64,000 bases of DNA from Oreohelix idahoensis. Lineage: Eukaryota; Mollusca; Gastropoda; Stylommatophora; Oreohelicidae. Positions within the stretch are counted from its first letter, which is position 1. Each line of letters opens with the position of its first letter. The notes under the pieces were generated by a model, which saw only the letters and a list, made by a program, of their open reading frames with translations, ran no database searches and was not told where the DNA came from. Both the position numbers and the translations under genes were made by a program. The DNA lies in the NCBI GenBank assembly GCA_024509875.1, contig JAMPIV010006400.1, positions 248,001 through 312,000 of the forward strand. Reading direction: 5' to 3'. Shown here one piece after another: positions 21,675-33,639 of this stretch.

Positions 21675-22045
21675 GTTAGTATCAGCCTCAACGCCTGCTT
21701 CAACAAACACACGCCAAGTCCTCCTGTCTTGCGCCATCAGCTCAAGGTTTTTCCATGCCTCCCTCGCCATCTTTATTTCTAACTCTCTTCTCCACGCGTT
21801 TTTTCGGTCCGCCTCTACTGCTGTTGCCTGGGGACTCCAGATCAAAGACTGCCTGGTAATACTATCAAAGGGTTTTCTTACTGCATCCTATCCATCACCA
21901 GCATCTTCTCATCTCTTGCCTCACAAGGCACTTGCCTGGTTCCTTGTCATCATCCAAGTGTGTGACCTTGCCGTACCACTTCAATCCTCCTATTCTAGCA
22001 ACCACTCATTTATGAAATCTTCCTGGTTGTTGTTTTTTATGCTCT
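21675..22045 (-). mobile_element. LINE-F 3' fragment
   Basis: The minus strand carries the same C-terminal LINE-F segment (ACGCCAAGTCCTCCTGTCTT end, GACTGCCTGGTAATACTATC body). Stops present. Confidence 0.7.
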
Positions 22046-22164
22046 CCATGTTTCACAGCCATAATGTCTTGACATTTTGGTGTGAAGATTCTTATTTCTG
22101 TGCTGGGCTTGATCTTCCCATGTATTCTTCATTTATTCATGAAGTAAGATAAACTAAATCAACC

Positions 22165-22985
22165 CAATCAATTGGTAAACATATTACTACTTCGGCTGAC
22201 GACCCCGAAAGAGGTCAACGAAAGAGGCCAACTCTGACCAAGCACAAATAACTCTTGCCTCTAACTATGACAGTATTACTATAAATATCCCAGATGTAGT
22301 AGTACATCGAAGTTCAACAAAACGAGGTTAATTACGTCATTATTACTTAGGCAGTGTTCAAGTTACAGTAAAGTAGCGACAGCCACTATCAACAAACAAA
22401 ACAAAACTGTTACGGAACAGTTCCCAACGATGACAGCAGGGACTGTTTGTGATTGTTTATCGTGGTGTGTACACATTCCTGGCTTGCTTCACCGTTGCTG
22501 CCAACCAGCCTTTTCCACCCCTACCCAACCTCTTACGAAAGCTTTCTACTACCCAGCAGGGGAATTCCCTAACGGTCCAGTATTATCGAGCGCGTGCCGA
22601 CTTTCTCACCTCCGTTCCATCACCCTCTCTTTCTTCCAGCACCTTCCCCTACCCCTCAATTGTTTTGCCGCCAAAGGCTGGGCTACGCATTCATTCTCCC
22701 GCGTTTCGGAATCTACCTCGTGTTCGGAAAATGAATGGGAGTTATTGATAGTCGTTAACGACATAAGAAAAGGGTTTCCCCCAAGAACAGCTGTTTAGCC
22801 GAGCAAGTGCCGCTGGATGACGACTCCACGTAATTCCCCCACTTATTTCCAAACAGCCATTTCTGTAATCACGTTTGACTGTGTTCCATTTTTACCACGC
22901 CACTAGAAAGCGCAGCTAATACTGTAATTATATACTGCACAGCTAATCTGGCATGAAGATTAAAAAAAGAAACAACTGCATTATA
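22165..22985. other. Repeat-poor intronic stretch upstream of the third exon
   Basis: About 800 bp without tandem or dispersed repeats visible here. It includes an E-box CAGCTG (near 22789) and CpG-containing parts. Could hold a regulatory element; no direct evidence. Confidence 0.35.
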
Positions 22986-22989
22986 ATAA

Positions 22990-23090
22990 CACAAACATCA
23001 ATTAATCCTACCCTGGTGGTCCCAGAACAAAGACTGCCTAGTAATGCTATCAACGTGTTTGAACAGTGTTTCAACAAATATGATACATGA
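22990..23090 (-). mobile_element. Tiny LINE-F fragment
   Basis: CCCAGAACAAAGACTGCCTA and GTAATGCTATCAAC match LINE-F copies. Confidence 0.55.
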
Positions 23091-23105
23091 CCATCAACTA
23101 CCTAC

Positions 23106-23229
23106 CTGGAATGGAAGCCGGGGTATTTGATCTTGAACCAGTAGAACCAACAGGGGACGGGGTTGGTCGAGGAACGCTAGTGGAGCTTCTAGAATTTTCT
23201 CCACTAGGGTCGTCAGGGTTATTAATTTC
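23106..23229 (-). CDS. ARID1: ARID1-like gene, second coding exon
   Basis: A 124-bp exon between an acceptor (CTCTCAG) and a GTAGGT donor. It enters in phase 0 and leaves with one base over. It reads EINNPDDPSGENSRSSTSVP followed by RPTPSPVGSTGSRSNTPASIP. Vertebrate ARID1A has a similar PSPVGS segment just before its RPPSGQ motif, which supports the family call. It is Ser/Pro-rich and probably disordered. Upstream lies the roughly 39-kb intron; downstream the trailing G pairs with GT at 17653 to make a glycine codon. Confidence 0.8.
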
Positions 23230-23334
23230 CTGAGAGAGGCAGTGAGTAAGGCATAATGCAAAATGTTGACCATTTAACAGAGGACTGGCTAGAGAGATCA
23301 AATAATGTAGTCCTGTTACAATGTGATTACAGCT

Positions 23335-23550
23335 TTAACATTTAAAAAAATAAAATAATAAAATTACTTTTAAAATATTAAAGAAAGGCAAACAATCTTT
23401 AAGGAAAGAAAGAAAAAAACATGCTGAATCTGAACTGACTATGTTGCAAATTAGGTCTGTTTTTTTTTTCTTTGGTGTAATCCCTTTTGTTATCATAATA
23501 GTATTTAACATAACTGGAAATATAGCAAAATTAATCAGCAACCAATATAT
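23335..23550. other. AT-rich intronic sequence
   Basis: A- and T-rich, ends in a short TATATATATA tract. Nothing else seen. Confidence 0.4.
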
Positions 23551-23554
23551 ATAT

Positions 23555-23675
23555 ATGGCCACCAACCGAGCAAAGTGGAATCAATTTGTTGTTGCCCTAC
23601 AAGACGCCACTAGGCGTGATGGCCACTGACTGCTCTGACAGTCGGCGGCTAAGGATCAAAGAAGAAGAAGATATA
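23555..23675 (+). mobile_element. LINE-C 3' terminus
   Basis: Plus strand: MATNRAKWNQFVVALQDATR, then TGACTGCTCTGACAGTC and a GAAGAAGAAG tail; matches the last residues of the 16083-16767 copy. Confidence 0.8.
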
Positions 23676-23979
23676 CATACACGAAATGTTAACAAAGACA
23701 CGGAAGAAGTGCTAAGAAAGAACGAACGACAGACGTTAAGACAGTGCACTGAGACTGAATGCGATAATGGACTAAAAATTTTTTCATTTTGAGAGAGAAA
23801 GCCCACAGAGGTAAACGAGGCCCAGTAGGGAGCCATGAGCACAAAAGGTTGAGAACCCCTGATCTAGACAAGCACCAACAATTATATGCGAGTAAATGGC
23901 CGGATTGGCTCGTGTACTTCCCGGGGGAGGGGGGAGGAGGCGCCGGGACTCTGAAGAGACAAAGAAACAATAGTACTAC

Positions 23980-24085
23980 TGCACCTACATGCATGTCGTA
24001 CAAGGCGACTAATATGAGATTGTGCATGAGGCTGACATAAAAGCCCCATGGACAACCGCATACTAGTCGCCTTGTACGACATGCA
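23980..24085. mobile_element. Two SINE-5 heads in inverted orientation
   Basis: GCACCTACATGCATGTCGTA continues to GGCGACTAATATG and meets its near-perfect reverse complement about 40 bp later (arms about 36 bp, one mismatch). A strong potential hairpin. Confidence 0.75.
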
Positions 24086-24129
24086 TGTAGGTGCAGGTCC
24101 TATTTTTTTTTATTTTTTTTTTTTTATAA

Positions 24130-24520
24130 CAGCAGCTCCAAACCTCAGAAATGCGGTATCTGTGGAGAGCAGGTTGAAGTTACAAGAAGAGAGACATGGT
24201 CCGCAAACTATGACGATACGTCATAGACTCATAAACCCAGCCCCTGCAGACCCGAGTGGAACAGTCCCAATTACGATAGTGTGGTCATGTCTGCAGAATG
24301 GGAGAAGATCGGCTATCCATGAAAACTATGTCAAACCAAGAGCCAGGGATCTAGACCTCCAGGGCGACCCAGAGTTCGCTGGGAGGACAACATCTGACAA
24401 TCTCTGCAGGACTTAACTGGAACTAGGCCATGATGAAGACAGCCGACAGGATAGTATGGCGCAATGGAACTCTCTCTGGCACACCCCAGGGTAAAAGAGG
24501 AACGACCAAGCAAGTAAGTA
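24130..24520 (+). mobile_element. LINE-A 3' fragment
   Basis: Plus strand begins near CAGCTCCAAACCTCAGAAAT and runs through the LINE-A C-terminal region to ACGACCAAGCAAGTAAGTAG. More diverged, with indels; ordinary substitution spectrum, no A-to-G excess by eye. Confidence 0.8.
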
Positions 24521-24814
24521 GCATGGGGTTGGCAACCGTCTTCGTGTAACCGTTACAGCAACCACTGCTGCAAGAGTATGTGAATGTTTCGTACAGGCTT
24601 CCTACAAAGGATGGAAGACCGTGTCTTGGCATTTCATCTGGACACCCCTAACAATATTGTGATGTGTGTGCCTCACGAAAGATTGAGTCAATTCAAATGC
24701 TGCTATTTAAAAACATCTGGATTAAAAACATGCAGCATTAACATCTCGACTGGCATCAGCCAGGGGTGTGTGTACATAAAAGTATCTGACACTCGGGGCA
24801 GATCCTACCTTCAG

Positions 24815-24820
24815 CACCCG

Positions 24821-24857
<37 letters not shown>
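24815..24857. repeat. Poly-C tract of about 34 bases
   Basis: Near-pure C run after CAGCACCCG, followed by TCAAATAAACAC. Length is unreliable in any assembly. Confidence 0.9.
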
Positions 24858-24859
<2 letters not shown>

Positions 24860-25330
24860 AAATAAACACATACAAAAATATTACGTTTGCAAGGAGATTT
24901 TTAACAGTACAGCAGTCACAAGTGCCGACTTCAGCCTGGCTGCAACTCAGCGACATTTTTTCACGTCAATCATATTTAATGCGAAAGTTATAGCAAAATA
25001 AAAACCTCGGCTGAAATACAAAGGTTGTATACCTATTTTTTTTTTTTTTTTTTAATCAGCAGACGTAGAATATGGAATACATTATCCATTTTAGACTTTA
25101 CTTCAGGAGCACATCAAACACTTGGACGTTACTAACCAGGACTATTTGTTTTATTTTCTTTCGGTCCTTATGATTTCTTGTGGTGATATTTCTTTCTTTC
25201 TGGCACAGTATTTTTACTTGCTTATTTGTTGCACTTATTTCTTGGCGTCACCTGTGTTGTTTATGTTTTTGTTTCATCTTTCTGAATCGCACATCTTATC
25301 TTTTTTTTTTACGTGTTTGCTGTGCCCATG
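24858..25330. other. Intronic sequence, nothing recognised
   Basis: Contains a 19-T tract and T-rich runs; no feature seen. Confidence 0.35.
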
Positions 25331-25334
25331 CGCA

Positions 25335-25447
25335 ACGTCTGGAAGGGGAGCAAAGAATAGTAACTCCGTGCTCTACCAGACATGTCGTAAAAAGCGACTA
25401 AGAAGGGTTGGGCATGGGGCAGGTTACCCCATCCTGTAAAAAAAATA
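25335..25447 (+). mobile_element. SINE-6 copy
   Basis: TGCTCTACCAGACATGTCGT, AAAAAGCGACTAAGAAGGGT and GGCATGGGGCAGGTTACCCC followed by poly-A. A reverse copy is at 35948-36075. Related to SINE-5 through the GGCGACTAA core. Confidence 0.6.
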
Positions 25448-25494
25448 TTTATCACAAAAACTTCAGCAAACAATATAGACAGGTCAAATACAGA

Positions 25495-25670
25495 ATATAA
25501 TTCAGCCTTCCAAGACAGAAGAAGCTCCTCTGGATAGCAGAACTGGAGACAGAATTAAAATCGCTGAAGACGTGGACAGAACTTGAGCGGATGGCATGTA
25601 ACAGATTAACTTGGTATGTGTTTGTTGAAGGCATATACTCCTTTGGGACCTAAAGGGTACTGATTGATTA
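25495..25670 (+). mobile_element. LINE-F 3' fragment
   Basis: GGAGACAGAATTAAAATCGC to TACTCCTTTGGGACCTAAAG then GGTACTGATTGATTA, the LINE-F terminus. Confidence 0.65.
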
Positions 25671-26010
25671 ATTGCTCATTGTCTTTCTCTCTTGACCTGT
25701 CCATACTTCTTGTTTGTTACTGTGGCTGACCCCAGACTAGTCTCGTGTTCCTAGGGTATTGTTCATTTGTAAAACTGAATCCATGCCATTTCCCCTGCTT
25801 TTTATTTTTTTAATTGTATATTACTTGCACTCATATAGATTTCAGTCAAATTCTCTCTCTCTCTTCCCCCCTCCCCCCGAACTTGGTGCCTGTACCCACA
25901 GCCGGTCTTAAACCTATCTGACCCAATCGGGCCCCACGCTCACAGTGAGCCCTGCACTCGAGTTCCCACATCCAGCTTTGAAAAAATAAAATAAGGAAAG
26001 AAGATAATTT
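25671..26010. other. Intronic sequence, nothing recognised
   Basis: A CTCTCTCTCT and C-rich run near 25850; no repeat or gene recognised. Confidence 0.35.
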
Positions 26011-26011
26011 C

Positions 26012-26210
26012 CAATTAGATATCAGGAATATTTGAATTAGATATCAGGAATATTTGAATTAGATATCAGGAATATTTGAATTAGATATCAGGAATATTTG
26101 AATTAGATATCAGGAATATTTGAATTAGATATCAGGAATATTTGAATTAGATATCAGGAATATTTGAATTAGATATCAGGAATATTTGAATTAGATATCA
26201 GGAATATTTG
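26012..26210. repeat. 22-bp minisatellite
   Basis: About nine near-identical copies of GAATTAGATATCAGGAATAT + TT. Confidence 0.95.
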
Positions 26211-29185
26211 GTGTTACATTGCATTAGAAATAAAACAATATCCATACTGTGCTCGTGCAGGGGACAGTAGACTGGAGGCTTGTCGGCCAAAAACGCGGCG
26301 GTTTCGCTACAAGTTGGAATTTCTTTTGTTTTTAAATTTGGCCTGTGTTTGTTAAACGTTATTAATGTGATTGAAATAAAGAAACCGTGGGACGCGTTCT
26401 TGTATGCCATCGGGTTTTGGATTAGGCTAAGTGTCAGGTTTAGGATTCGTAAATATAACCCTAACCCCTTTTACTGCACTGCATCTCTCTTATTCTTTTC
26501 TTGAGGCCGTATCTTCATTTCAAACCATTAATTTTGACAAAAGATCGAAACAGATTTGGGGTTACGTTAAAGCTAGCTTTTCACAAAGCTTGAAAAAGGG
26601 TTGGTGTTAAGATTAAGGCTAGCAGTAACGTAAAATATGGATAGCTATTCGGCCAACATGGCGGACGAAGTCTACTGTTCCAAACTTCTACCCTATAGGG
26701 CCTAGGTTTATTTATTAGCTATATTTTGACACAGGCCTACACTGTGTTAGAACAAAACTATAATTTTAAGTCGGGGGGGGGGGGGGGGGACAGAATGGTC
26801 CAAGTCGGCCCATTCAATTACGAAGGCCTACCCTTGCGTTCGCCTATGGTGTAAATAAATTATTAGGCCTACATGGTAGCCTGCATTTATTGTAGCAATT
26901 CTTCTATGCAATAAAAACGTTTCTTTTTTTTAATTCTTAGAACCTGATAGCTGAAATAGACCTACCTATATATTAGGCCTATACACAGTTTATCCTCTTC
27001 TTCTTTATTTTTTTTCTTCTCTACTCTGGTTATCTTTGTCCTACACTTAGATAAGTCATTCATTCCCCTTAACACTGCGTGGTAATAAAAGCAATACAGG
27101 AAATAATCGTGAATGAGATCCCTCCCCCCTCGAGGGCTCCCCGTTTTGTTATTCATCCCGCCGACCAGGTGGCATCAATTTCTCTCTACCTACCCATTCC
27201 TCTACCGATTACTTCACTCGCTTAATCATCAGAGCTCTTAACAACACGGCACAACAAGGGGCGGTAAGAAGGAAAAAAACACTCCTCACGACGTTATAGA
27301 TTTACTATAAACAACAGACACAGTCGACGTCACTTGTGCGAACAAAGCCGTCCTATGCACACAGTACAAACGTCTGGCCCATACACTAGCCGTAAAGTTC
27401 TATCCATACTTATATATTATATATACATATTGCCCCCCACTTAAAACTGGGCCGACACTCACAATTATTTGAAGAAAAAAAAAGCTCGCAATTCCTAAAG
27501 TATAACACACGGAAAAACGTTGAGTTACTAACTTTAACACACCACCACCAACTTACCGAAACCAAGCCTACCGAACAATCCAATCCTCAGTCTACTTTTT
27601 TCTCCTTTTCCTTGAATATATTTCGCCTACAAAACTCGACCAACTATCGTTCGTGAATCGTACCTAGCGTTACAACGCTGTATATTTCTCCTCTAGTCCT
27701 CACTATGTGGAAGGTCTTATGCGTAGATCGAGTCCTTTTCCTTTGCTAACATTGGGGGGGAAGTATTGGGCTGAAACGGAGCGCTATTATCACCTGGGTC
27801 GAGCCCTATGTTGTATGCGCAGGCAGGCAGGCAGGCCAGGCCAGGCAAGGAAGGCAGACACTATACACACCACCTCGGCTAACCAACCGGACGTTTAAAT
27901 CGAACGCCACGCACTTCACGATACCGCGCGAAGCGCACTGAGTATCGTATTCGTTCCTATATTTAAAGTTAGCGCCGATTTCGATTACAGGATGAACATG
28001 ATATTACAATCTCCGCTTTTCTCAACTTTCACAAAGAAAAATATAATAAAGTTTATAAGAACAAAATATAAATTATGATACGTAATATCAACCATTCTAT
28101 GATTTATACAAAAAACAGTAATTTTATCTATAACTGTTCAAGTTGCGTCTACGTTTTTCTTATTTCAAAAGCTATCGACATCCGTCCGACTAGCCACTCG
28201 ACACACCATAGCTTAGCAGAATAACTAAGAGCTTGAGTTTGGTTAGCTGAGGGAACAAAGTGCCTCACGAATTTTTTTATTATTTTATTTAATTTAATAC
28301 TTCTAGTATATTTTCATTCATTCTTTCCCGTTATTCAATTATGACGAAAGATAGATAAATAAATAAAACTTTCACGAATTTATAAGAGAATTCAGCGACA
28401 CAAACGACTGGACAACTAGCGAAGAGACAACCAACCAAGCTTTTCGAGCGACTTAACTTCCAGTGACAAACGTGCACATCTGAATCAAGACGGAGGACTG
28501 GATTTCATGTAAAGAGATAATGCCATAAACGATAAAATAATTAAACCAACAAACTCACAGTCTCCGTGGTTTAATTCTTTCGGGTGTCCCTAGTATATGC
28601 CCCCCCCCCCCCCTTTTCCCACAAGTATCAAACTGCCATAAACAGCTGTTGTCTCCCCCTACATAGCCGTGCAATTGACAGATGATTTTGTTTAGAGCCG
28701 AATGTTACTTCCCCCTTCCCCTCTATCTTAACTGAAAATAAACTTTTAAAATCATTTACAGGGGAATCCCGATTTTTGTCACCCCCCTCTTCAAATCCAT
28801 TTTTATCGGCCACGAGCATTCCTATTGTGAGGACGTTGAAATGAACTAGCTTCAGAAACTAAGGGGAGAGAAACATCTACTTCAAATATTAGCTGTGACC
28901 ACGTTGGCTGTCCCAATTACCTTCGGTTTGGTATTTAATTTTTGAGATCCCCCTGGACTTAAGGGCTTGGCGTTTGATTTAAGTCCCTGTAAAAATAAAG
29001 TTCCGCTCGGTGGACCTAGGCTTACTTGTCTGCTTCATCCAAGCGTACACCAAGTCATGCAATGCTACTATCTCCAGTTCTCGTTTCCACTATTAAACAC
29101 ACAAAACACCAAGTACTGTACTACTTTTGATCTCGACAAACATTAATTGTTATGTAACCTCCCCAAGCCCATCCTGTCTCAAACG
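26211..29185. other. Repeat-poor, CpG-containing intronic segment
   Basis: About 3 kb without recognised transposons. CpG-bearing stretches lie near 26280-26310, 27290-27400 and 27895-27985 (for example CGATACCGCGCGAAGCGCAC). There are homopolymers (a G run near 26775, a C run near 28600) and several AGGCCTA words. Candidate promoter or enhancer territory inside the first intron; no exon with good splice sites was found. Confidence 0.4.
26653..26668 (+). promoter_or_regulatory. YY1-type motif
   Basis: GGCCAACATGGCGGACG matches the AANATGGCGG core bound by YY1 in animals, usually just downstream of transcription starts. It could also be a translation start (MADEVYCSKLLPYRA then stop). Motif evidence only. 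Confidence 0.35.
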
Positions 29186-29187
29186 TA

Positions 29188-31715
29188 AATATGAAAAATA
29201 CATGTTTGCTGTTTTTTTAAACAACAAAATGTGGACAATACATGTTTGCTGGTTCTTTAAACTAACAAATGTGTACAATACATGTCTGCTGTGTTTTTAA
29301 ACTAACAAATGTGGACAATACATGTATGCTGTTTCTTTAAACTAACAAATGTGGACAATACATGTTTGCTGTTTCTTTAAACTAACAAATGTGGACAATA
29401 CATGGTTGCTGTTTCTTTAAACTAACAAATGTGGACAATACATGGTTGCTGTTTCTTTAAACTAACAAATGTGGACAATACATGTTTGCTGTTTCTTTAA
29501 ACTAACAAATGTGGACAATACATGTTTGCTGTTTCTTTAAACTAACAAATGTGGACAATACATGTTTCCTGTCTCTTTAAACTAACAAATGTGGACAATA
29601 CATGTTTGCTGTCTCTTTAAACTAACAAATGTGGACAATACATGTTTGCTGTCTCTTTAAACTAACAAATGTGGACAATACATGTTTGCTGTCTCTTTAA
29701 ACTAACAAATGTGGACAATACATGTATGCTGTGTCTTTAAACTAATAAATGTGAACAATACATGTTTGTTGTTTCTTTAAACTAACAAATATGGACAGAA
29801 CATGTTTGCTGTCTCTTTAAACTAACAAATATGGACAATACATGTTTGCTGTTTCTTTAAACTAATTAATGAGGACAATACATGTTTGCTGTGTCTTTAA
29901 ACTAACAAATGTGGACAATACATGTTTGCTGTGTCTTTAAACTAACAAATGTGGACAATACATGTTTGCTGTTTCTTTAAACTAACAAATGTGGACAATA
30001 CATGTTTGCTGTTTCTTTAAACTAACAAATGTGGACAATACATGTTTGCTGTTTCTTTAAACTAACAAATGTGGACAATACATGTTTGCTGTTTCTTTAA
30101 ACTAACAAATGTGGACAATACATGTTTGCTGTTTCTTTAAACTAACAAATGTGGACAATACATGTTTCCTGTCTCTTTAAACTAACAAATGTGGACAATA
30201 CATGTTTGCTGTCTCTTTAAACTAACAAATGTGGACAATACATGTTTGCTGTCTCTTTAAACTAACAAATATGGACAGAACATGTTTGCTGTCTCTTTAA
30301 ACTAACAAATATGGACAATACATGTTTGCTGTTTCTTTAAACTAATTAATGAGGACAATACATGTTTGCTGTGTCTTTAAACTAACAAATGTGGACAATA
30401 CATGTTTGCTGTGTCTTTAAACTAACAAATGTGGACAATACATGTTTGCTGTTTCTTTAAACTAACAAATGTGGACAATACATGTTTGCTGTCTCTTTAA
30501 ACTAACAAATGTGGACAATACATGTTTGCTGTCTCTTTAAACTAACAAATGTGGACAATACATGTATGCTGTGTCTTTAAACTAATAAATGTGAACAATA
30601 CATGTTTGTTGTTTCTTTAAACTAACAAATATGGACAGAACATGTTTGCTGTCTCTTTAAACTAACAAATATGGACAATACATGTTTGCTGTTTCTTTAA
30701 ACTAATTAATGAGGACAATACATGTTTGCTGTGTCTTTAAACTAACAAATGTGGACAATACATGTTTGCTGTGTCTTTAAACTAACAAATGTGGACAATA
30801 CATGTTTGCTGTTTCTTTAAACTAACAAATGTGGACAATACATGTTTGCTGTTTCTTTAAACTAACAAATGTGGACAATACATGTATGCTGTGTCATTAA
30901 ACTAATAAATGTGGACAATACATGTTTGCTGTTTCTTTAAACTAATAAATGTGGACAATACATGTTTGCTGTTTCTTTAAACTAACAAATGTGGACAATA
31001 CATGTTTGCTGTTTCTTTAAACTAACAAATGTGGACAATACATGTTTGCTGTTTCTTTAAACTAATTAATGAGGACAATACATGTTTGCTGTGTCTTTAA
31101 ACTAACAAATGTGGACAATACATGTTTGCTGTGTCTTTAAACTAACAAATGTGGACAATACATGTTTGCTGTTTCTTTAAACTAACAAATGTGGACAATA
31201 CATGTTTGCTGTTTCTTTAAACTAACAAATGTGGACAATACATGTATGCTGTGTCTTTAAACTAATAAATGTGGACAATACATGTTTGGTGTTTCTTTAA
31301 ACTAATAAATGTGGACAATACATGTTTGCTGTTTCTTTAAACTAACAAATGTGGACAATACATGTTTGCTGTTTCTTTAAACTAACAAATGTGGACAATA
31401 CATGTTTGCTGTTTCTGTAAACAAGAAAATATGGACAATACATGTTTGCTGTTTCTTTAAACTAACAAATGTGCACAATACATGTTTGCTGTGTCTTTAA
31501 ACTAATAAATGTGGACAATACATGTTTGCTGTGTCTTTAAACTAATAAATGTGGACAATACATGTTTGCTGTCTTTTTAAACTAACATATGTGTTTGATG
31601 TCTAAACTAATGCAGACAACACATGTTTGCTGTCCAAACTAACTCATGCGGACAACATGTTTGCTGTCTAAATTAACTCATGCGGACAACACATGTTTGC
31701 TGTCTGTTTAAACTA
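29188..31715. repeat. Large 40-bp minisatellite array, about 60 units
   Basis: Unit CTTTAAACTAACAAATGTGG + ACAATACATGTTTGCTGTTT. Variants (GTGTC, GTCTC, ACTAATAAATGTGAAC, ATTAATGAGGAC) recur in the same order at offsets of 360, 480 and 840 bp, all multiples of 40, so blocks of units were duplicated. The right edge decays into shorter GACAACACATGTTTGCTGTC units. Confidence 0.97.
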
Positions 31716-32020
31716 ATACTCCAGTGATGTCGACATTTGTCATCTTTGCTCATCTGTATACATGTGAAACATTGGAACATCAAATATCGATCGCCAGCGA
31801 GAATAAAAATTACCACACAATGAAGACAGTGCGCTTCAGAAAGATTCCAGGAATTTCACACATAGATCGCAACCACACAAACGACACGGTGCGGAACACC
31901 ATAAGACACGACTCTGCGGCTATGAAGATATTCATTCAATACCATAATTCCCGCCGTAAGTACTTCGGTCGGTCGGTCGGTCGGTCAGTCACATTTTGGA
32001 CACCATCATTTGCGCACTTT
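31716..32020. other. Intronic sequence, nothing recognised except a (TCGG)n run
   Basis: A short open frame at 31724-32062 has no recognisable product. TCGGTCGGTCGGTCGG lies near 31966. Confidence 0.4.
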
Positions 32021-32027
32021 TTCTTTA

Positions 32028-32136
32028 TTCGCGAGAGTACATTAACTTTCAACCACAGCTAAGGGGGTGCAATTGTGGTTGAAAGTTAGACAATAATTGT
32101 ATTTTTTCCCCTTATATGAACTCTCCCGAAAATATA
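32028..32136. mobile_element. Small palindromic repeat (MITE-like), copy 1
   Basis: AACTTTCAACCACA and its complement flank a 15-nt loop (near 32044-32088). The right half matches 47742-47815 in reverse (CGGGAGAGT, ACAATACAATTA-type words), showing a dispersed family. Confidence 0.55.
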
Positions 32137-32159
32137 AAAAGTGCGCAAAATGACGGTGT

Positions 32160-32555
32160 GCATACGAAAAACCAAACGGGCAGACCAAAATACGAAAAAC
32201 CAAACGGGCAGACCAAAATACGAAAAACCAAACGGGCAGACCAAAATACGAAAAACCAAACAAGCAGACCAAAATAAGAAAAACCAAACGGGCAGACCAA
32301 AATACGAAAAACCAAACAAGCAGACCAAAAAAAGAAAAACCAAACGGCAAGACGAAAATAAGAAAAACCAAATGGGCAGACGAAAATAAGAAAAACCAAA
32401 TGAGCAGTCTACAAGAAAAAACCAAATGGGCAGATCAATAGAAAAAAAAACCAAATGGCAGACCAAAATAAGAAAATTTAAATGGGCATACAAAAAGAAA
32501 AAAACCAAATAGGCAGACCAAAAGAAGAAAATCCAAATGGGCAGACCACAGACAT
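32160..32555. repeat. 28-bp minisatellite
   Basis: About 13 copies of CAAACGGGCAGACCAAAATA + CGAAAAAC, more variable to the right. Long frames across it are repeat artefacts. Confidence 0.95.
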
Positions 32556-32604
32556 TCATTCCCTTCCAGCTTCTCGTGGAGCACAGCCCTTCGCCCAAGT
32601 GATT

Positions 32605-32882
32605 CTGCGTATTCACCGCACGATAAGACGCACACTGAGAAAACCCCGTTGACAGCTTTACCAAGGCAGTCCTCCTTCTGGAATCCCCTGGATAAAGACA
32701 GATAGAGGAAGACAAAGGAACACATGGAGAAGACAACTAGAAACAGACATGAGGGGAGGGGGGGAGGAGGACGAAGGACATGGAAAGACCTTGAGCTGAT
32801 GTCCCGAGACAGGAAGACTTGGCATACGTTTGTTGAAGGCCTAGGCTAGTTGGGGAGCTGAAAGGTACTAATCATAATGATG
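32605..32882 (+). mobile_element. LINE-F 3' fragment
   Basis: AAGGCAGTCCTCCTTCTGGA, a GGAGGAGG insertion, then GGCATACGTTTGTTGAAGGC and AGCTGAAAGGTACTAATCAT with (GAT)n. Confidence 0.7.
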
Positions 32883-33635
32883 ATGATGACCGCACGATCC
32901 CGGCCGATGAACGTGTTGCTTTATTGTCACTGATTTTTTTTTTTTTCATATTTCTTTGCTGTTTTATTTTTTGCCTATCTCACTTGCTGTCCTTTCTGTT
33001 CAAAGGCGCGTGACAAAATGATGATATTATAATTATTTTTATTCTATAACTTCTCCCTTCTGTGGCGGATATATCAGAGGTATCTTCTAAATAGTACCCA
33101 AAAAAAAAATTCTTCAAACTACAAGACGTCTGTTATAAGACTGCTCTCCCTTTGAAATAAAACTTTTTTTTTCCTCCCTTGAGTTCTGCTCCAGCGCACT
33201 GGTAAATAACTAAAACCAGCCCTGCTATCGAGCAGCGCGAACCGGGGGGGGGGGGAGGGGGAGGGGGGGGGGGGGAAATTTGCTACGCGGATTCACGAGG
33301 CAAGGGTATGCCAACTCATGAAAAATCGACGTGCTGGGCTTGGGTTCGTGTTCCACGTTAAACATTACTGGCTGTTGTTTTCTTCTTTAAGTCCCATGCC
33401 CGGTGGAGATACCCAAAAATTCTAACTGTATTTGCCTGAGCTATTCTTCTCTTGGCCTATTAGATGCACCTTTCTCATTATTAACGTGCCTAGGTAGTTG
33501 AATTTATTGAATTGTTTTAAAACTGTCTCATCTAGGTTCACGCCCTACGTTAACATTAATGTCTGTCTTGTTTTAAAGGCCATAAAAGAAGAAAAAACAA
33601 TTGCAAAAACCAAAAAAACTTGCTACTCTTAACAC
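32883..33635. other. Intronic sequence with poly-G and a possible LINE trace
   Basis: A G run of about 30 bases at 33245-33278 and T tracts. The minus-strand words QFNKFNYLGTLI near 33490-33530 hint at a LINE thumb fragment; too short to be sure. Confidence 0.35.
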
Positions 33636-33639
33636 GGAC

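Noticed and set aside
27707..27898. 63-codon frame in the CpG-containing segment as a small gene
   Set aside because: Includes a GGCAGGCAGG repeat, no Kozak or splice support.
29188..31715. CRISPR-like regular repeats
   Set aside because: Repeats are contiguous with no unique spacers, and the genome is eukaryotic.
32042..32736. Phe/Val/Trp-rich repetitive proteins that look like membrane proteins
   Set aside because: Translation of a 28-bp minisatellite in shifting frames.
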